A stretch of DNA of 64,000 nt from Micromonospora ferruginea (GTDB lineage Bacteria; Actinomycetota; Actinomycetes; Mycobacteriales; Micromonosporaceae), in the NCBI RefSeq assembly GCF_013694245.2, contig NZ_CP059322.2, positions 5,463,001-5,527,000 on the forward strand, in the 5' to 3' direction. Position 1 is the first letter of the stretch, and each line of letters begins with the position of its first letter. Position numbers and translations under genes: made by a program. Positions 40,623 to 48,738 of the stretch are shown here, in pieces. The notes below the pieces were generated by a model that was not told the origin of the DNA, made no database searches, and was given only the letters and a program-made list of their open reading frames with translations.

Positions 40623-41222
40623 GTGACCGGGTACGCGGCGGTGCTGCTCGCCGGCGGCGCGGCCCGGCGAATGGGTGGGGTGGACAAGCCCGCCCGTCCG
40701 GTCGGTGGCCGACCGATGCTGCACCGGGTGCTGGTGGCGGTGGCCGACGCGGACGAGCGGGTGGTGGTCGGTCCGTCCGGGCCGGTGCCCGCGGGGGTGC
40801 GGGTGACCCGGGAGGACCCGCCCGGTGGTGGCCCGGTGGCCGCCACGGCGGCCGGACTGGCCCTGCTGCGCTCCGGCGCGCCCACGGTCGCCCTGCTCGC
40901 CGCCGATCTGCCCCTGCTCACCGCCGAGGCGGTGGCCGTGCTGCGGCGGGCGCTCGACGGGTCGGCCGACGGGCTGGCCTGTTACGTGGACGGCGACGGC
41001 CGCCGGCAGCAACTCTGCGGCGTGTGGCGGCTGCCGGCGCTGCGGGCCGCCCTCGACCGGCTGGCGGCCCAGCGGGGCGGGACGGTCGACGGCGCACCGG
41101 TACGCGGCCTGCTGGCCGGCACCACGGTCCGGGAGGTGGCCTGGTCCGGTGCCGGCGCGCCGCCCTGGTTCGACTGCGACACTGACGAGGACGTACGCCG
41201 GGCCGAGGAGTGGACGACATGA
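40623..41222 (+). CDS. mobA: Molybdenum cofactor guanylyltransferase-like protein
   Basis: A 199-residue nucleotidyltransferase of the MobA family, attaching GMP (or CMP in MocA relatives) to the molybdenum cofactor. LLAGGAARRMGGVDKPARPV is the nucleotide-binding start, followed by VTREDPPGGGPVAATAAGL, LLAADLPLLTAEAV and FDCDTDEDVRRAEEW at the end. The stop overlaps the next gene (ATGA). Together with the divergent fdhD this suggests a guanylated cofactor for formate dehydrogenase-type enzymes. Confidence 0.88.
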   Translation: MTGYAAVLLAGGAARRMGGVDKPARPVGGRPMLHRVLVAVADADERVVVGPSGPVPAGVRVTREDPPGGGPVAATAAGLALLRSGAPTVALLAADLPLLTAEAVAVLRRALDGSADGLACYVDGDGRRQQLCGVWRLPALRAALDRLAAQRGGTVDGAPVRGLLAGTTVREVAWSGAGAPPWFDCDTDEDVRRAEEWTT

Positions 41223-41473
41223 CGGTGCTGGACGACTGGGTCACCGCGGCCTGCGCCGAGCTGGATCTGGACCCGGCGCAGGTGCCGGTGTCGGCGGTGC
41301 TCGACGTGGCCCGGGACGTGGCGCACCAGGTGGTCCGGCCGGGTGCGCCGGTCAGCGCGTACCTCCTGGGTCTGGCCGTGGGGCGCGGCGCGGATCCGGC
41401 CGCGGCGGCCGCCCGGCTCAGCGCGTTGGCGGGCTCGTGGCCGGTGGAGTTGGACGGGACGACCGGGGCGTAG
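41219..41473 (+). CDS. Small DUF6457 domain protein
   Basis: An 84-residue helical protein with LDDWVTAACAELDLDP and VLDVARDVAHQVVRPGAPVSAYLLGLAVG. It belongs to the actinobacterial DUF6457 family, commonly encoded beside mobA. The ATG overlaps the mobA stop, so the two are translationally coupled; an in-frame GTG at 41210 is the alternative start. A helper role in molybdenum-cofactor maturation is inference from context. Confidence 0.8.
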   Translation: MTVLDDWVTAACAELDLDPAQVPVSAVLDVARDVAHQVVRPGAPVSAYLLGLAVGRGADPAAAAARLSALAGSWPVELDGTTGA

Positions 41474-41542
41474 TAGCCGGGTCGGGTGGGATCCGGTCCG
41501 CGGCGCCCGTGGGTAGGGTGGCGGGAACGGACGGAGGCGATC

Positions 41543-42643
41543 ATGACGGCAGACCACCCCTCGGCGCCGGTCGACCAGCCCCCCGGCGACGCGCCGGAGC
41601 AGCACGAGTCGATCCTGCTCGACGAGCCGACCACGGCCGATCTGCGGGCCAAGGTGACCGAGGCCTGGCGGGAGTTCGCCCGGGCGCTGGCCGACCGGCT
41701 GCGCGGGCTGCCGGCCGGTGGGCATCTGGAGGTCACGCTCGACCCGACCGCCTCCGGGACCGGGGACGCCGTCTACTCGGTCAGCGCGGACGCCGGGGAG
41801 GACGGTGGCCTGTCGGCCCGGGCGGTCGGCAACGCGACGCTCCCGACGGGTTACCGGCTGGACCGCTCGGCGGTGGCCGACATGGTGGCGCTGGGCTGGT
41901 CGCCGCCGGGTGTGGTGCCGGGCTCCGGTGAGCAGTTCGGTCTGGACTGCGGCGTCGACGAGGCGACCCGCCTGTCCGCCGTGCTCTCCCGGACGCTGCG
42001 GGACGTCTACGGCGCCCCGCATCCGGCGTTCCTGGTCTATCTGGTGCACGACGCCGACGGTGAGTCGTTGCCGGTGGAGCCGCTCGGCACCGCCCGCGCC
42101 GAGTTCGGCCCGGACCGGGACGTGGAGGCCGACCTGGACGAGGCGTTGGCCGCCGCGGCGGCGGCCCAGGCGGGCGAGAACGACGTGCTGGCGCTGGAGG
42201 AGCGGGTGCGCACGGTGGTCTCGACGATGTTGAAGTCCGACGCCGACCAGGTGCAGGTCGACTCCGACGGCGACATCAACATCCGGGCCGGTTCGGCGAT
42301 GGTCTTCGTGCGGGTCCGGGACAATCCGCCGCTCGTGGACGTCTTCTCGCCGGTGCTGACGGAGGTGGAGCCGACCGAGCGGCTCTACGTGAAGCTCTCC
42401 GAGTTGACCAACCGGATGCCGATCGGCCGGCTCTACTGCGCCGACGACACGGTCTGGGCCTCGATCCCGGTCTTCGGCCGCAACTTCCAGGCCACCCACC
42501 TGATGCTGGCCGTGCAGGTGATGACCGGTCTCGCCGACGAGCTGGACGACCGGCTGCACGGCGAGTTCGGCGGCAAGCGGTTCTTCGGCGAGGGGGACAA
42601 GCCGTCGCGGGCGCAGGAGCACCGCACCGGCATGTACCTCTAG
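41543..42643 (+). CDS. YbjN domain protein
   Basis: A 366-residue soluble protein. The N-terminal half begins with an acidic, Pro-rich leader and a mixed domain (LRAKVTEAWREFARALADRL). The C-terminal 150 residues resemble the YbjN/type III secretion chaperone-like fold (VQVDSDGDINIRAGSAMVFV, FSPVLTEVE, LYVKLSELTNRMPIGRLY). The role in actinobacteria is unknown. GGAGG precedes the ATG. The stop codon TAG at 42641-42643 consists of TA from an IS target duplication plus the first G of the IS; the encoded protein appears complete. Confidence 0.8.
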   Translation: MTADHPSAPVDQPPGDAPEQHESILLDEPTTADLRAKVTEAWREFARALADRLRGLPAGGHLEVTLDPTASGTGDAVYSVSADAGEDGGLSARAVGNATLPTGYRLDRSAVADMVALGWSPPGVVPGSGEQFGLDCGVDEATRLSAVLSRTLRDVYGAPHPAFLVYLVHDADGESLPVEPLGTARAEFGPDRDVEADLDEALAAAAAAQAGENDVLALEERVRTVVSTMLKSDADQVQVDSDGDINIRAGSAMVFVRVRDNPPLVDVFSPVLTEVEPTERLYVKLSELTNRMPIGRLYCADDTVWASIPVFGRNFQATHLMLAVQVMTGLADELDDRLHGEFGGKRFFGEGDKPSRAQEHRTGMYL

Positions 42644-42660
42644 GCCGTGTCTTCAAAGAG

Positions 42661-43511
42661 TTACAACCATTGCAGTAGCGCGGCGATGGTGACGGTGGCC
42701 TGGTACGACGTCGCGGTCTTGTCGTAGCGGGTGGCGACGCTGCGGCACTGCTTGAGCCGGTTGAAGCAGCGTTCGACGACGTTGCGCCGTTTGTAGAGCT
42801 GCTTGTCGAACATTGGTGGCCGGCCGCCCCGACTGCCTCGTCGGCGGCGGTTGGCCTGCTGGTCAGCGCGCTCGGGAATGGTGTGCCCGATGCCTCGTCG
42901 GCGCAGGTCGGACCGGATGGCCTTGGAGCTGTAGCCCTTGTCGGCGATGACGTGGTCCGGGCGGACTCGAGGCCGGCCGGTTCCTACCCGCTGGACACGG
43001 ATGGCGGCCATGACGTGGGTGAAGCGGGTGCAGTCGTTGACGTTGCCACCGGAGAGCACGAACGCCAGGGTCCGACCCCAGCCGTCGCAGGCGAGGTGAA
43101 TCTTGGTGGTCAGTCCACCTCGACTTCGACCGAGGGCGTGATCTTGTGGTTCGTCCGATTCCCGCCGCCCCCTTTAGCGCCGGCTGCGTGCTGGTGAGCG
43201 CGCACGATCGTGGAGTCGACCGACACCAGCCAGTCGATGTCACCAGCCGCGTCCGCGTCGGCCTGGACCCCGGCGAGCATCCGCTCGAACGTGCCATCAA
43301 GGGCCCACCTGCGGAAACGGGTGTAGATCGACTGCCACGAGCCGTAACGGGCGGGCACGTCCCGCCACGCTGCTCCAGCCCGGATCTTCCACACGATCCC
43401 GTTGAGCACCCGCCGGTCATCCGCCCGCGGCCGACCACCGGTCACCGCCGACGGCAGATACCTCGACAGCGCTTCCCACTCGACGTCAGACAACTCGTAG
43501 CGACGACCCAC
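42661..43511 (-). CDS. IS5-family DDE transposase made by -1 frameshifting
   Basis: Frame A (43511-43110) starts MGRRYELSDVEWEALSRYLP and carries IDWLVSVDSTIVRAHQHAAG with the first catalytic Asp. Frame B (ending 42661) carries GRSRGGLTTKIHLACDG, VIADKGYSS with the second Asp, and RNVVERCFNRLKQCR with the Glu. Joining them by a -1 shift at AAAGGGGG (minus strand, 43168-43175) restores the family sequence and gives about 283 residues. Paired frames are usual for this IS group, so the enzyme is probably functional rather than broken. Confidence 0.9.
43168..43175 (-). other. Slippery sequence for -1 programmed frameshift in transposase
   Basis: AAAGGGGG on the coding strand. Slipping back one base here leads from the GAKGGGGN frame into GRRESDEPQDHALGRSRGG, the normal continuation of IS5-type transposases. 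Confidence 0.65.
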
Positions 43512-43552
43512 GCGCTACATCATCCGACACCAAGATCCTTTGAAGACACCGC

Positions 43553-44509
43553 CTAGGCCACGTCGAGCAGGGTCTTGCCGACGGTGGCGCGGGCCGCCAT
43601 GGCGGCGTGCGCGTCGGCGGCCCGTTCCAGCGGGAAGCGCTGGGCGATCAGTGGTCGGAGCCGTCCGGCCGCGGCCAGGGCGAGGGCCTCCTCGGTCAGC
43701 GCGCGCAGCTCGTCCGGCCGGGGGTGGGGCCGCAGCAGGGTCACCCGACGGGCGGCGGCGAGGTCCGCCGGCACGTCCGCCCAGGTGCCGCCGGCCAACC
43801 CGAAGCTGAGCATCCGGCCGCCGGGGTCGAGCAGGTCGAACGCCTCCCGGGCGATCGTGCCGCCGACGCCGTCGAAGACCACGTCGACGGCGCCGACGGC
43901 GGCCCGGACCCGATCGGTCCAGTCGGGCTCCCGGTAGTCGACCACCACGTCGAGCGTCGCGGCGCGGAGCACGGCGACCTTGGCGGGGCCGCCGGCGGCG
44001 GCCACCACGGTGGCGCCGGCCCGCGCGACGAGCTGCGTCAGCAGGGTGCCGACGCCGCCGGCCGCGGCCTCCACCAGGACCCGGTCGCCGGGCCGCGGGT
44101 CCGCCGCCCGGGCGAGCATCAGCGCGGTCCGGCCGTCGGCCATCACCGCCACCGCCTGATCGAGCGGCAACCCCTGGGGTACGGGGACCGGCGCGTCCCG
44201 GTCGACGACGACGCGCTCGGCGTAGCCGCCGGTGCCGCCGGTGGCGGTGACGACGAGCCGGCCGACCAGGGCCGGGTCGACGCCGGGGCCGACCGCCGCG
44301 ATCGTTCCGCCGACGCCGTTGCCGGGGATCAGCGGCGGGTCGCCGGTGAACGGGCCGAAGCCGGTGGCCCGGAACATCGTCTCGACGAACGTGATGTTGG
44401 CGTGTGCCACCGCCACGAGGATTTGGCCCGGCCCGGGTTCCGGGTCGGGCGCCGCCCCCGGGACCAGCACCTCCGGTCCGCCGAACTCCCGCAGCCACAC
44501 CGCACGCAT
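43553..44509 (-). CDS. Quinone reductase-type zinc-independent alcohol dehydrogenase (MDR family)
   Basis: A 318-residue medium-chain reductase. MRAVWLREFGGPEVL begins the GroES-like domain. PLIPGNGVGGTIAAVGPGVD lies near the active site, and VLVEAAAGGVGTLLTQLVARAG is the NADPH-binding motif (about 137-158). The ending RAATVGKTLLDVA fits the family. No catalytic zinc cysteines are seen, as in quinone oxidoreductases. ATG 44509 follows GGGGAGG by 4 nt. Its TAG stop is made of the IS last base complement plus the TA duplication, yet the C-terminus looks complete. Confidence 0.88.
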   Translation of the reverse strand: MRAVWLREFGGPEVLVPGAAPDPEPGPGQILVAVAHANITFVETMFRATGFGPFTGDPPLIPGNGVGGTIAAVGPGVDPALVGRLVVTATGGTGGYAERVVVDRDAPVPVPQGLPLDQAVAVMADGRTALMLARAADPRPGDRVLVEAAAGGVGTLLTQLVARAGATVVAAAGGPAKVAVLRAATLDVVVDYREPDWTDRVRAAVGAVDVVFDGVGGTIAREAFDLLDPGGRMLSFGLAGGTWADVPADLAAARRVTLLRPHPRPDELRALTEEALALAAAGRLRPLIAQRFPLERAADAHAAMAARATVGKTLLDVA

Positions 44510-44567
44510 CACGCCTCCCCGGATTTCCTCGCCGCTGCCGAGTCAACGACGTGAAGCCGGGTTCAGG

Positions 44568-45029
44568 TCAAGCCGTCGTGGACGGCCCGACGCCGGGGGA
44601 CTCGACCAGTCGGGACAGCACGATGGTGCTGCGGGACGAGGTGACGAACGGTTCGGCGCGCAGCCGTTCCAGCGCCTCCTCCAGGTGGGCGATGTCGGCG
44701 GCGCGCAGGTGTACCAGCGCGTCGGCCTCGCCGGAGACGGTGTACGCGCCGACCACCTCGGGGTGCCGGCGGGCGGCGACGCCGATCTGCGCGGGGGTGG
44801 TCCGGCCGGCGCAGAACAGCTCCACGAACGCCTCGGTGGTCCAGCCGACGGCGGCCGGGTCGACGACCGCGGTGAAGCCGCGGATCACCCCGGCCGCGCG
44901 CAGCCGGTCCACCCGGCGCTTGACCGCGGGGGCGGAGAGTGACACCCGGGTGCCGATGTCCGCGTAGGAGGCGCGAGCGTCCGCCACGAGCAACGCAATG
45001 ATTCGCTGGTCGACCGCGTCTATCTGCAA
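44568..45029 (-). CDS. Lrp/AsnC family transcriptional regulator
   Basis: A 153-residue Lrp-like protein. The N-terminal HTH has IDAVDQRIIALLVADARASY and VSLSAPAVKRRVDRLRAAGVI; the C-terminal RAM domain has VVGAYTVSGEADALVHLRAADIAHLEEALERL. The start is TTG 45029, preceded by AGAGGCGG at proper spacing; an earlier in-frame TTG at 45050 has no such site. It is divergent from dimethylargininase with a gap of under 70 bp, an arrangement in which Lrp proteins usually control the neighbour and themselves. Arginine or a derivative is the likely effector, by context only. Confidence 0.9.
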   Translation of the reverse strand: MQIDAVDQRIIALLVADARASYADIGTRVSLSAPAVKRRVDRLRAAGVIRGFTAVVDPAAVGWTTEAFVELFCAGRTTPAQIGVAARRHPEVVGAYTVSGEADALVHLRAADIAHLEEALERLRAEPFVTSSRSTIVLSRLVESPGVGPSTTA

Positions 45030-45083
45030 CGTTCCGCCTCTGGGAAGCAATGGTTGTGGCTGTTACCAAAGTTCTACCGTACC

Positions 45084-45089
45084 TACTCT
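45084..45089 (+). promoter_or_regulatory. Candidate -10 element, leaderless ddaH
   Basis: TACTCT 8 nt before GTG 45098, with TGTTAC 17 bp further upstream as a weak -35. The short gap to the divergent Lrp gene must also hold its operator. Confidence 0.5.
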
Positions 45090-45097
45090 TGGTGACC

Positions 45098-45922
45098 GTG
45101 AACCAGCAGCGAGTCCCGCGAAAGCGGACATATCTCATGTGCTCGCCCGAGCACTTCGCCGTCGAGTACGCGATCAACCCGTGGATGGACGTGACCACGG
45201 CGGTCGACGTCGACCTGGCGGTCAAGCAGTGGGACGGGCTGCGCGAGACGCTGCTCGGGCTCGGCCACGAGGTGCACACGCTCACCCCCGAGGCGGGCCT
45301 GCCGGACATGGTCTTCGCGGCCAACGGCGCCTTCGTGGTCGACGGCACGGTCTACGGCGCCCGGTTCAAGCACGAGCAGCGGACCGGCGAGGCCGCCGCG
45401 CACCGGGCGTTCTACGAGGAGCAGGGCTGGCACTTCATCGCGCCGAGCGAGACGAACGAGGGTGAGGGCGACTTCGCGTACCTGCCGGACGCGCACGGCG
45501 GGCTGATCCTGGCCGGCCACGGCTTCCGCACCGAGCTGGCCGCGCACGGGGAGGCGCAGGAGGCGCTCGGCCGGCCGGTGGTCTCGCTGCGCCTGGTCGA
45601 CCCCCGCTTCTACCACCTGGACGTGGCGCTCGCCTCGATCGACGACGGGAACGTCGTCTACTACCCGGGGGCGTTCTCCGCGGCCAGCCAGCGGGTGCTG
45701 CACCAGCTCTTCCCGGACGCGGTGGTGGCGGACGACGAGGACGCCCTGACCTTCGGTCTCAACCTGGTCAGCGACGGCCTCAACGTGGTGCTGAACAGCG
45801 AGGCCACCCGGCTGGCCGGCACCCTGAAGGCGGCCGGCTACCACCCGGTGCCGGTGGAGTTGGCCGAGCTGAAGAAGGGCGGCGGCAGCGTGAAGTGCTG
45901 CATCGCCGAGCTGCGGCGCTGA
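45098..45922 (+). CDS. ddaH: Dimethylargininase (dimethylarginine dimethylaminohydrolase)
   Basis: A 274-residue amidinotransferase-fold hydrolase that cleaves methylated arginine to citrulline and methylamine. Conserved parts: YLMCSPEHFAVEYAINPWM, LPDMVFAANGAFVVDGTVY, EGEGDFAY (active-site acidic residues), FYHLDVALASIDDGNVVYYP with the catalytic His, and the C-terminal GGGSVKCCIAEL containing the nucleophilic Cys. The GTG at 45098 fits a leaderless promoter; GTG 45092 and ATG 45050 are in frame. In actinobacteria the enzyme is often beside an Lrp regulator and ornithine aminotransferase; the latter is absent here. Confidence 0.9.
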   Translation: MNQQRVPRKRTYLMCSPEHFAVEYAINPWMDVTTAVDVDLAVKQWDGLRETLLGLGHEVHTLTPEAGLPDMVFAANGAFVVDGTVYGARFKHEQRTGEAAAHRAFYEEQGWHFIAPSETNEGEGDFAYLPDAHGGLILAGHGFRTELAAHGEAQEALGRPVVSLRLVDPRFYHLDVALASIDDGNVVYYPGAFSAASQRVLHQLFPDAVVADDEDALTFGLNLVSDGLNVVLNSEATRLAGTLKAAGYHPVPVELAELKKGGGSVKCCIAELRR

Positions 45923-45935
45923 CGCTCGACACGTC

Positions 45936-45971
45936 CGAGGGGCGGTCTCCCGGCGGGGAGGCCGCCCCTCG
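45936..45971. terminator. Bidirectional terminator between ddaH and the substrate-binding protein gene
   Basis: Stem of 15 bp including one G-T pair and a 6-nt loop, placed centrally in the 54-bp gap between convergent genes. Confidence 0.75.
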
Positions 45972-45976
45972 TCGCG

Positions 45977-47194
45977 TCAGCCGAGCGTGGCCAGCTCGTT
46001 GATCACCACGTTGGAGAGCATCCGGCCGTCGAGCTGCACCTTGCGCAGGTACCACTTCTGCTGCGGGGTACGCGGCTGGTTGAACTGCCAGGAGCCGCGC
46101 GGGCTGTCGACCTGGCCGATCTTGCCGAGCGCCAGGTTGACCTGTGACGGGGTCGGCTCGCCGCCGACCAGCCGGATCGCCTTGTCCAGCACCTGCGCGG
46201 CGTCGTACGAGGCCATCGCGTAGGTGGTCGGCGAGGTGTTGAACGTCTTGCGGTACGCCGAGGCGAAGACCCGGTTCGGGGTGTTGTTGAGGTCGGCCGA
46301 GTAGTTCAGCGCGGTCTCGATGCCGTTCTGCTCGATCAGCCTCCGGTCGCGGCCCTTCTCGCCGTCGTCGAGCTGTTCGAGCACGGTGCCCTCGGTGAGG
46401 AACCCGGGCGCGTAGATCGGGCCCCGGTAGCCCTCGTCGTAGAGCTGCTTGACGAACTGCACCGCCTGCGCGCCGGTGTAGTGGCAAAAGACCGCGTCCG
46501 GCTTGCGGGCCAGCGCCTTGCGGATCGGACCGGCGTAGGCGCTCTTGCCCGGGTTGGGGTAGTCGGGCGTGTAGATCGGGTCCTCGGTGAGCCGGCGGCC
46601 CTGCTCGTAGCCGCGCCGCAGGCCGGCGACGACGTCCTGGCTGCCCTGCCCCTGGGCGCCGAAGATGGCGATCCGGCTGGACGGGTCCAGGTTCTGGCGC
46701 AGGTATTCGCCGAGCGCGAAGCCCGGCTCGTCCAGCACGTACGAGGTGCGCCAGATGTAGACGACGCCCTGGAGCGTGGCGGGCGAGGCGTTGGACCCGA
46801 TCAGCGGCACCCGGGCCTGCTCCACGGAGTCCCGGATGCCGGTCATGACGGTCGGGCTGACCACGCCGGTGAGCGCGAGCACGCCCTCCTTGAGCAGCCG
46901 GTCGACGGCGGCCTTGCCGGTGGCCGCGCTGTCGCCCTCCTCGGCCGGCACCACCGTCACCGGGTGCCCGCCGAGCTGCTGGCCGTGGGTGCTGAGGAAG
47001 AGCTGGAAGCCGTTGGTGATCTCGTCACCGATGGCTTTGTTCGGGCCGCTGCCGGGCGCGATCAAACCGATCTTGATCGGGCTGCCGGACGGCGCCTCGT
47101 CCGCGTCGTCCCCGGAGCCGCAGCCGGCCACGAGTCCGGTGGTGCCGAGCGCGGCCAGCAGTTGCAGGGCCCGCCTGCGGTTCATCTGTGCCAC
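45977..47194 (-). CDS. Amino-acid/amide ABC transporter substrate-binding lipoprotein (HAAT type), solitary
   Basis: A 405-residue periplasmic-binding-fold protein. NRRRALQLLAALGTTGLVAGCG is a lipoprotein signal with the lipobox Cys near residue 24. IKIGLIAPGSGPNKAIGDEI starts the Peripla_BP_6 domain, with LTGVVSPTVMTGIRDSV, VPLIGSNASPATL and YAMASYDAAQVLDKAI typical of branched-chain amino acid/urea binding proteins. GTG 47194 follows AAGGAA by 5 nt; ATG 47185 is the alternative. No permease or ATPase gene adjoins it, so it either serves a remote transporter or acts as a sensor. Confidence 0.85.
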   Translation of the reverse strand: MAQMNRRRALQLLAALGTTGLVAGCGSGDDADEAPSGSPIKIGLIAPGSGPNKAIGDEITNGFQLFLSTHGQQLGGHPVTVVPAEEGDSAATGKAAVDRLLKEGVLALTGVVSPTVMTGIRDSVEQARVPLIGSNASPATLQGVVYIWRTSYVLDEPGFALGEYLRQNLDPSSRIAIFGAQGQGSQDVVAGLRRGYEQGRRLTEDPIYTPDYPNPGKSAYAGPIRKALARKPDAVFCHYTGAQAVQFVKQLYDEGYRGPIYAPGFLTEGTVLEQLDDGEKGRDRRLIEQNGIETALNYSADLNNTPNRVFASAYRKTFNTSPTTYAMASYDAAQVLDKAIRLVGGEPTPSQVNLALGKIGQVDSPRGSWQFNQPRTPQQKWYLRKVQLDGRMLSNVVINELATLG

Positions 47195-47243
47195 CGAACT
47201 TCCTTCCCGCCGGGGTGGCCATGGTGCACACCCCTTCGGCGTT

Positions 47244-48056
47244 CTACCTGGTCGGCGACGCTGCGTCAATGCCCGGAAGATCATCGTGAAAGGACCGCAA
47301 CGCCTCGACAACCCGGGGCCAGGCGGCCGAATCCGGCGCGATCAACCCGAAGTGCTCGCATTCCGGCAGCTCAACCAGCGTGGCGTCGCCTCCGGCGGCC
47401 CGGTCGGCGGCCACCCAGGAGCGGCTGGTCGACACCGGAACCTGCTGGTCACGGGCACCGTGCACGACTACGGTGCGTACCGGAACGGGTACCAACGACG
47501 ATGGATCCGCAACGGCGTACCGGTCCGGCACGTCGGCCGGGCCGCCGCCGAGCAGCGCCGCCACCGCCCCGCCGTCCAGGTCCAGCCGGTGCGCCTCGGC
47601 GAGGTCCGCCACCGGCGCGAGCGCGAGCACGCCGCCGACGGTGTGCGGGGCGTGCGCGGCGGCGTACAGCGCCAGGTGCCCGCCGGCCGAGTGACCGACC
47701 AGCACCGGCGGGGTGGGCGCCACCCGGCCGGGCAGCGCGGCGGCGCCCAGCGCGGGCAGCGCGGCGACCCCGGCGAGCACGTCGGTGAGCGTGCCCGGCC
47801 AGCCGGTCCGGCGGTATTCGAGCTGCGCCACCGGATGCCCGAGCGCGGCCAGCGCCGCCGCCATCGGGCCGGTGTGGGTGCGGTCGTACTCCGCCCGCCA
47901 GAATCCGCCGTGCACCACCACGACCAGCGGCCGGGCGGGCCCGTCGCCGGCCGGGCGGCGCAGGTCGGCGCACTGGTCCGGGTGGTCGCCGTAGGCGACG
48001 GTGGCGTCCGGCGGCGGGGCCGGCCGGGTCAGCACGTCACGGGGGTCGGGGGGCAT
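47244..48056 (-). CDS. Alpha/beta hydrolase (kynurenine formamidase/BD-FAE-like)
   Basis: A 270-residue alpha/beta hydrolase. VVVVHGGFWRAEYDRTH forms the HGG-type oxyanion hole, PVLVGHSAGGHLALYAAAH contains the nucleophile Ser (about residue 130), and the His is in ECEHFGLIAPDS near the end. TVVVHGARDQQVPV supplies the acid. The HGGFW motif is usual in arylformamidase-like esterases. TACCGT lies 6 nt before the ATG, a leaderless arrangement. Substrate unknown. Confidence 0.82.
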   Translation of the reverse strand: MPPDPRDVLTRPAPPPDATVAYGDHPDQCADLRRPAGDGPARPLVVVVHGGFWRAEYDRTHTGPMAAALAALGHPVAQLEYRRTGWPGTLTDVLAGVAALPALGAAALPGRVAPTPPVLVGHSAGGHLALYAAAHAPHTVGGVLALAPVADLAEAHRLDLDGGAVAALLGGGPADVPDRYAVADPSSLVPVPVRTVVVHGARDQQVPVSTSRSWVAADRAAGGDATLVELPECEHFGLIAPDSAAWPRVVEALRSFHDDLPGIDAASPTR

Positions 48057-48062
48057 GCGGGG

Positions 48063-48068
48063 ACGGTA
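48063..48068 (-). promoter_or_regulatory. Candidate -10 element, leaderless hydrolase gene
   Basis: TACCGT on the minus strand, 6 nt before ATG 48056. Confidence 0.45.
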
Positions 48069-48122
48069 GCCTGCCCGGTCCTGGGCGCGTGCGCCCGGCC
48101 GGCGTGGGTAAAGATGGGTGCC

Positions 48123-48704
48123 ATGACCGAAGCACACTCCGGCGGACACGACGGCGAACAGAGCGACGACGGCATCCCGGGCACCGTGGTGGTGGTCGGG
48201 CCGGACGGCCGACCGGTCGGCACGGTGCAGACCGAGGAGGGCAAGGGTGAGGACCCGACCCGCCTGGTCGAACAGCCGGCCAAGGTGATGCGGATCGGCA
48301 GCATGATCAAGCAGTTGCTGGAGGAGGTGAAGTCCGCCCCGCTGGACGACGCCAGCCGGCACCGGATGCGCGAGATCCACGAACGCTCGATCGTCGAGCT
48401 GAAGGAGGGCCTCGCCCCCGAGCTGCGCGAGGAGCTGGAGCGGATCTCGCTGCCGTTCACCGAGCAGCAGGCGCCCAGCGAGGGCGAGCTGCGCATCGCG
48501 CACGCCCAGTTGGTCGGCTGGCTGGAGGGGTTGTTCCACGGCATCCAGGCCGCGCTGGTCGCCCAGCAGATGGCCGCCCGCGTCCAGTTGGAGCAGATGC
48601 GCTCCGGCCGCCAGGCGCTGCCCAGCGGCCCGGCCGGGATGGTCCCGGGCATGCCGGGGATGCCCGGCGGCGGCGAGGGCCACGCCCCCGGCCAGTACCT
48701 GTGA
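48123..48704 (+). CDS. bpa: Bacterial proteasome activator Bpa
   Basis: A 193-residue homologue of mycobacterial Bpa/PafE (Rv3780), which forms a ring on the 20S proteasome and opens it for ATP-independent degradation of unfolded proteins. The helical core includes PAKVMRIGSMIKQLLEEVKS, RMREIHERSIVELKEGL, LREELERISLPF and LRIAHAQLVGWLEGLFHGIQ. The protein ends with GQYL, the C-terminal motif that docks between proteasome alpha subunits. The acidic N-terminus is disordered. An in-frame ATG lies 9 nt upstream (48114). No proteasome genes are in the window, as is common. Confidence 0.93.
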   Translation: MTEAHSGGHDGEQSDDGIPGTVVVVGPDGRPVGTVQTEEGKGEDPTRLVEQPAKVMRIGSMIKQLLEEVKSAPLDDASRHRMREIHERSIVELKEGLAPELREELERISLPFTEQQAPSEGELRIAHAQLVGWLEGLFHGIQAALVAQQMAARVQLEQMRSGRQALPSGPAGMVPGMPGMPGGGEGHAPGQYL

Positions 48705-48709
48705 GCGTG

Positions 48710-48738
48710 CCGGCCGGGGCGCGACGCGCCCCGGCCGG
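48710..48738. terminator. Bidirectional terminator between bpa and HAD gene
   Basis: Perfect 13-bp stem (CCGGCCGGGGCGC and complement) with a 3-nt loop, filling the gap between convergent stops. Confidence 0.75.

Larger units (their letters stand above)
42643..43553 (-). mobile_element. IS5-family insertion sequence (IS427-like group), intact
   Basis: A 911-bp element with 16-bp terminal inverted repeats that match at 15 positions (GGCCGTGTCTTCAAAG on the left, GGCGGTGTCTTCAAAG as complement of the right end). It is flanked by TA at 42641-42642 and 43554-43555, consistent with duplication of TA within a CTAG target. It contains one transposase gene in two overlapping frames. The nearly perfect ends suggest recent arrival. 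Confidence 0.93.

Noticed and set aside
42661..43511. Transposase as a pseudogene
   Set aside because: Frames are joined by a plausible programmed -1 site, ends are intact and the catalytic DDE residues are all present.
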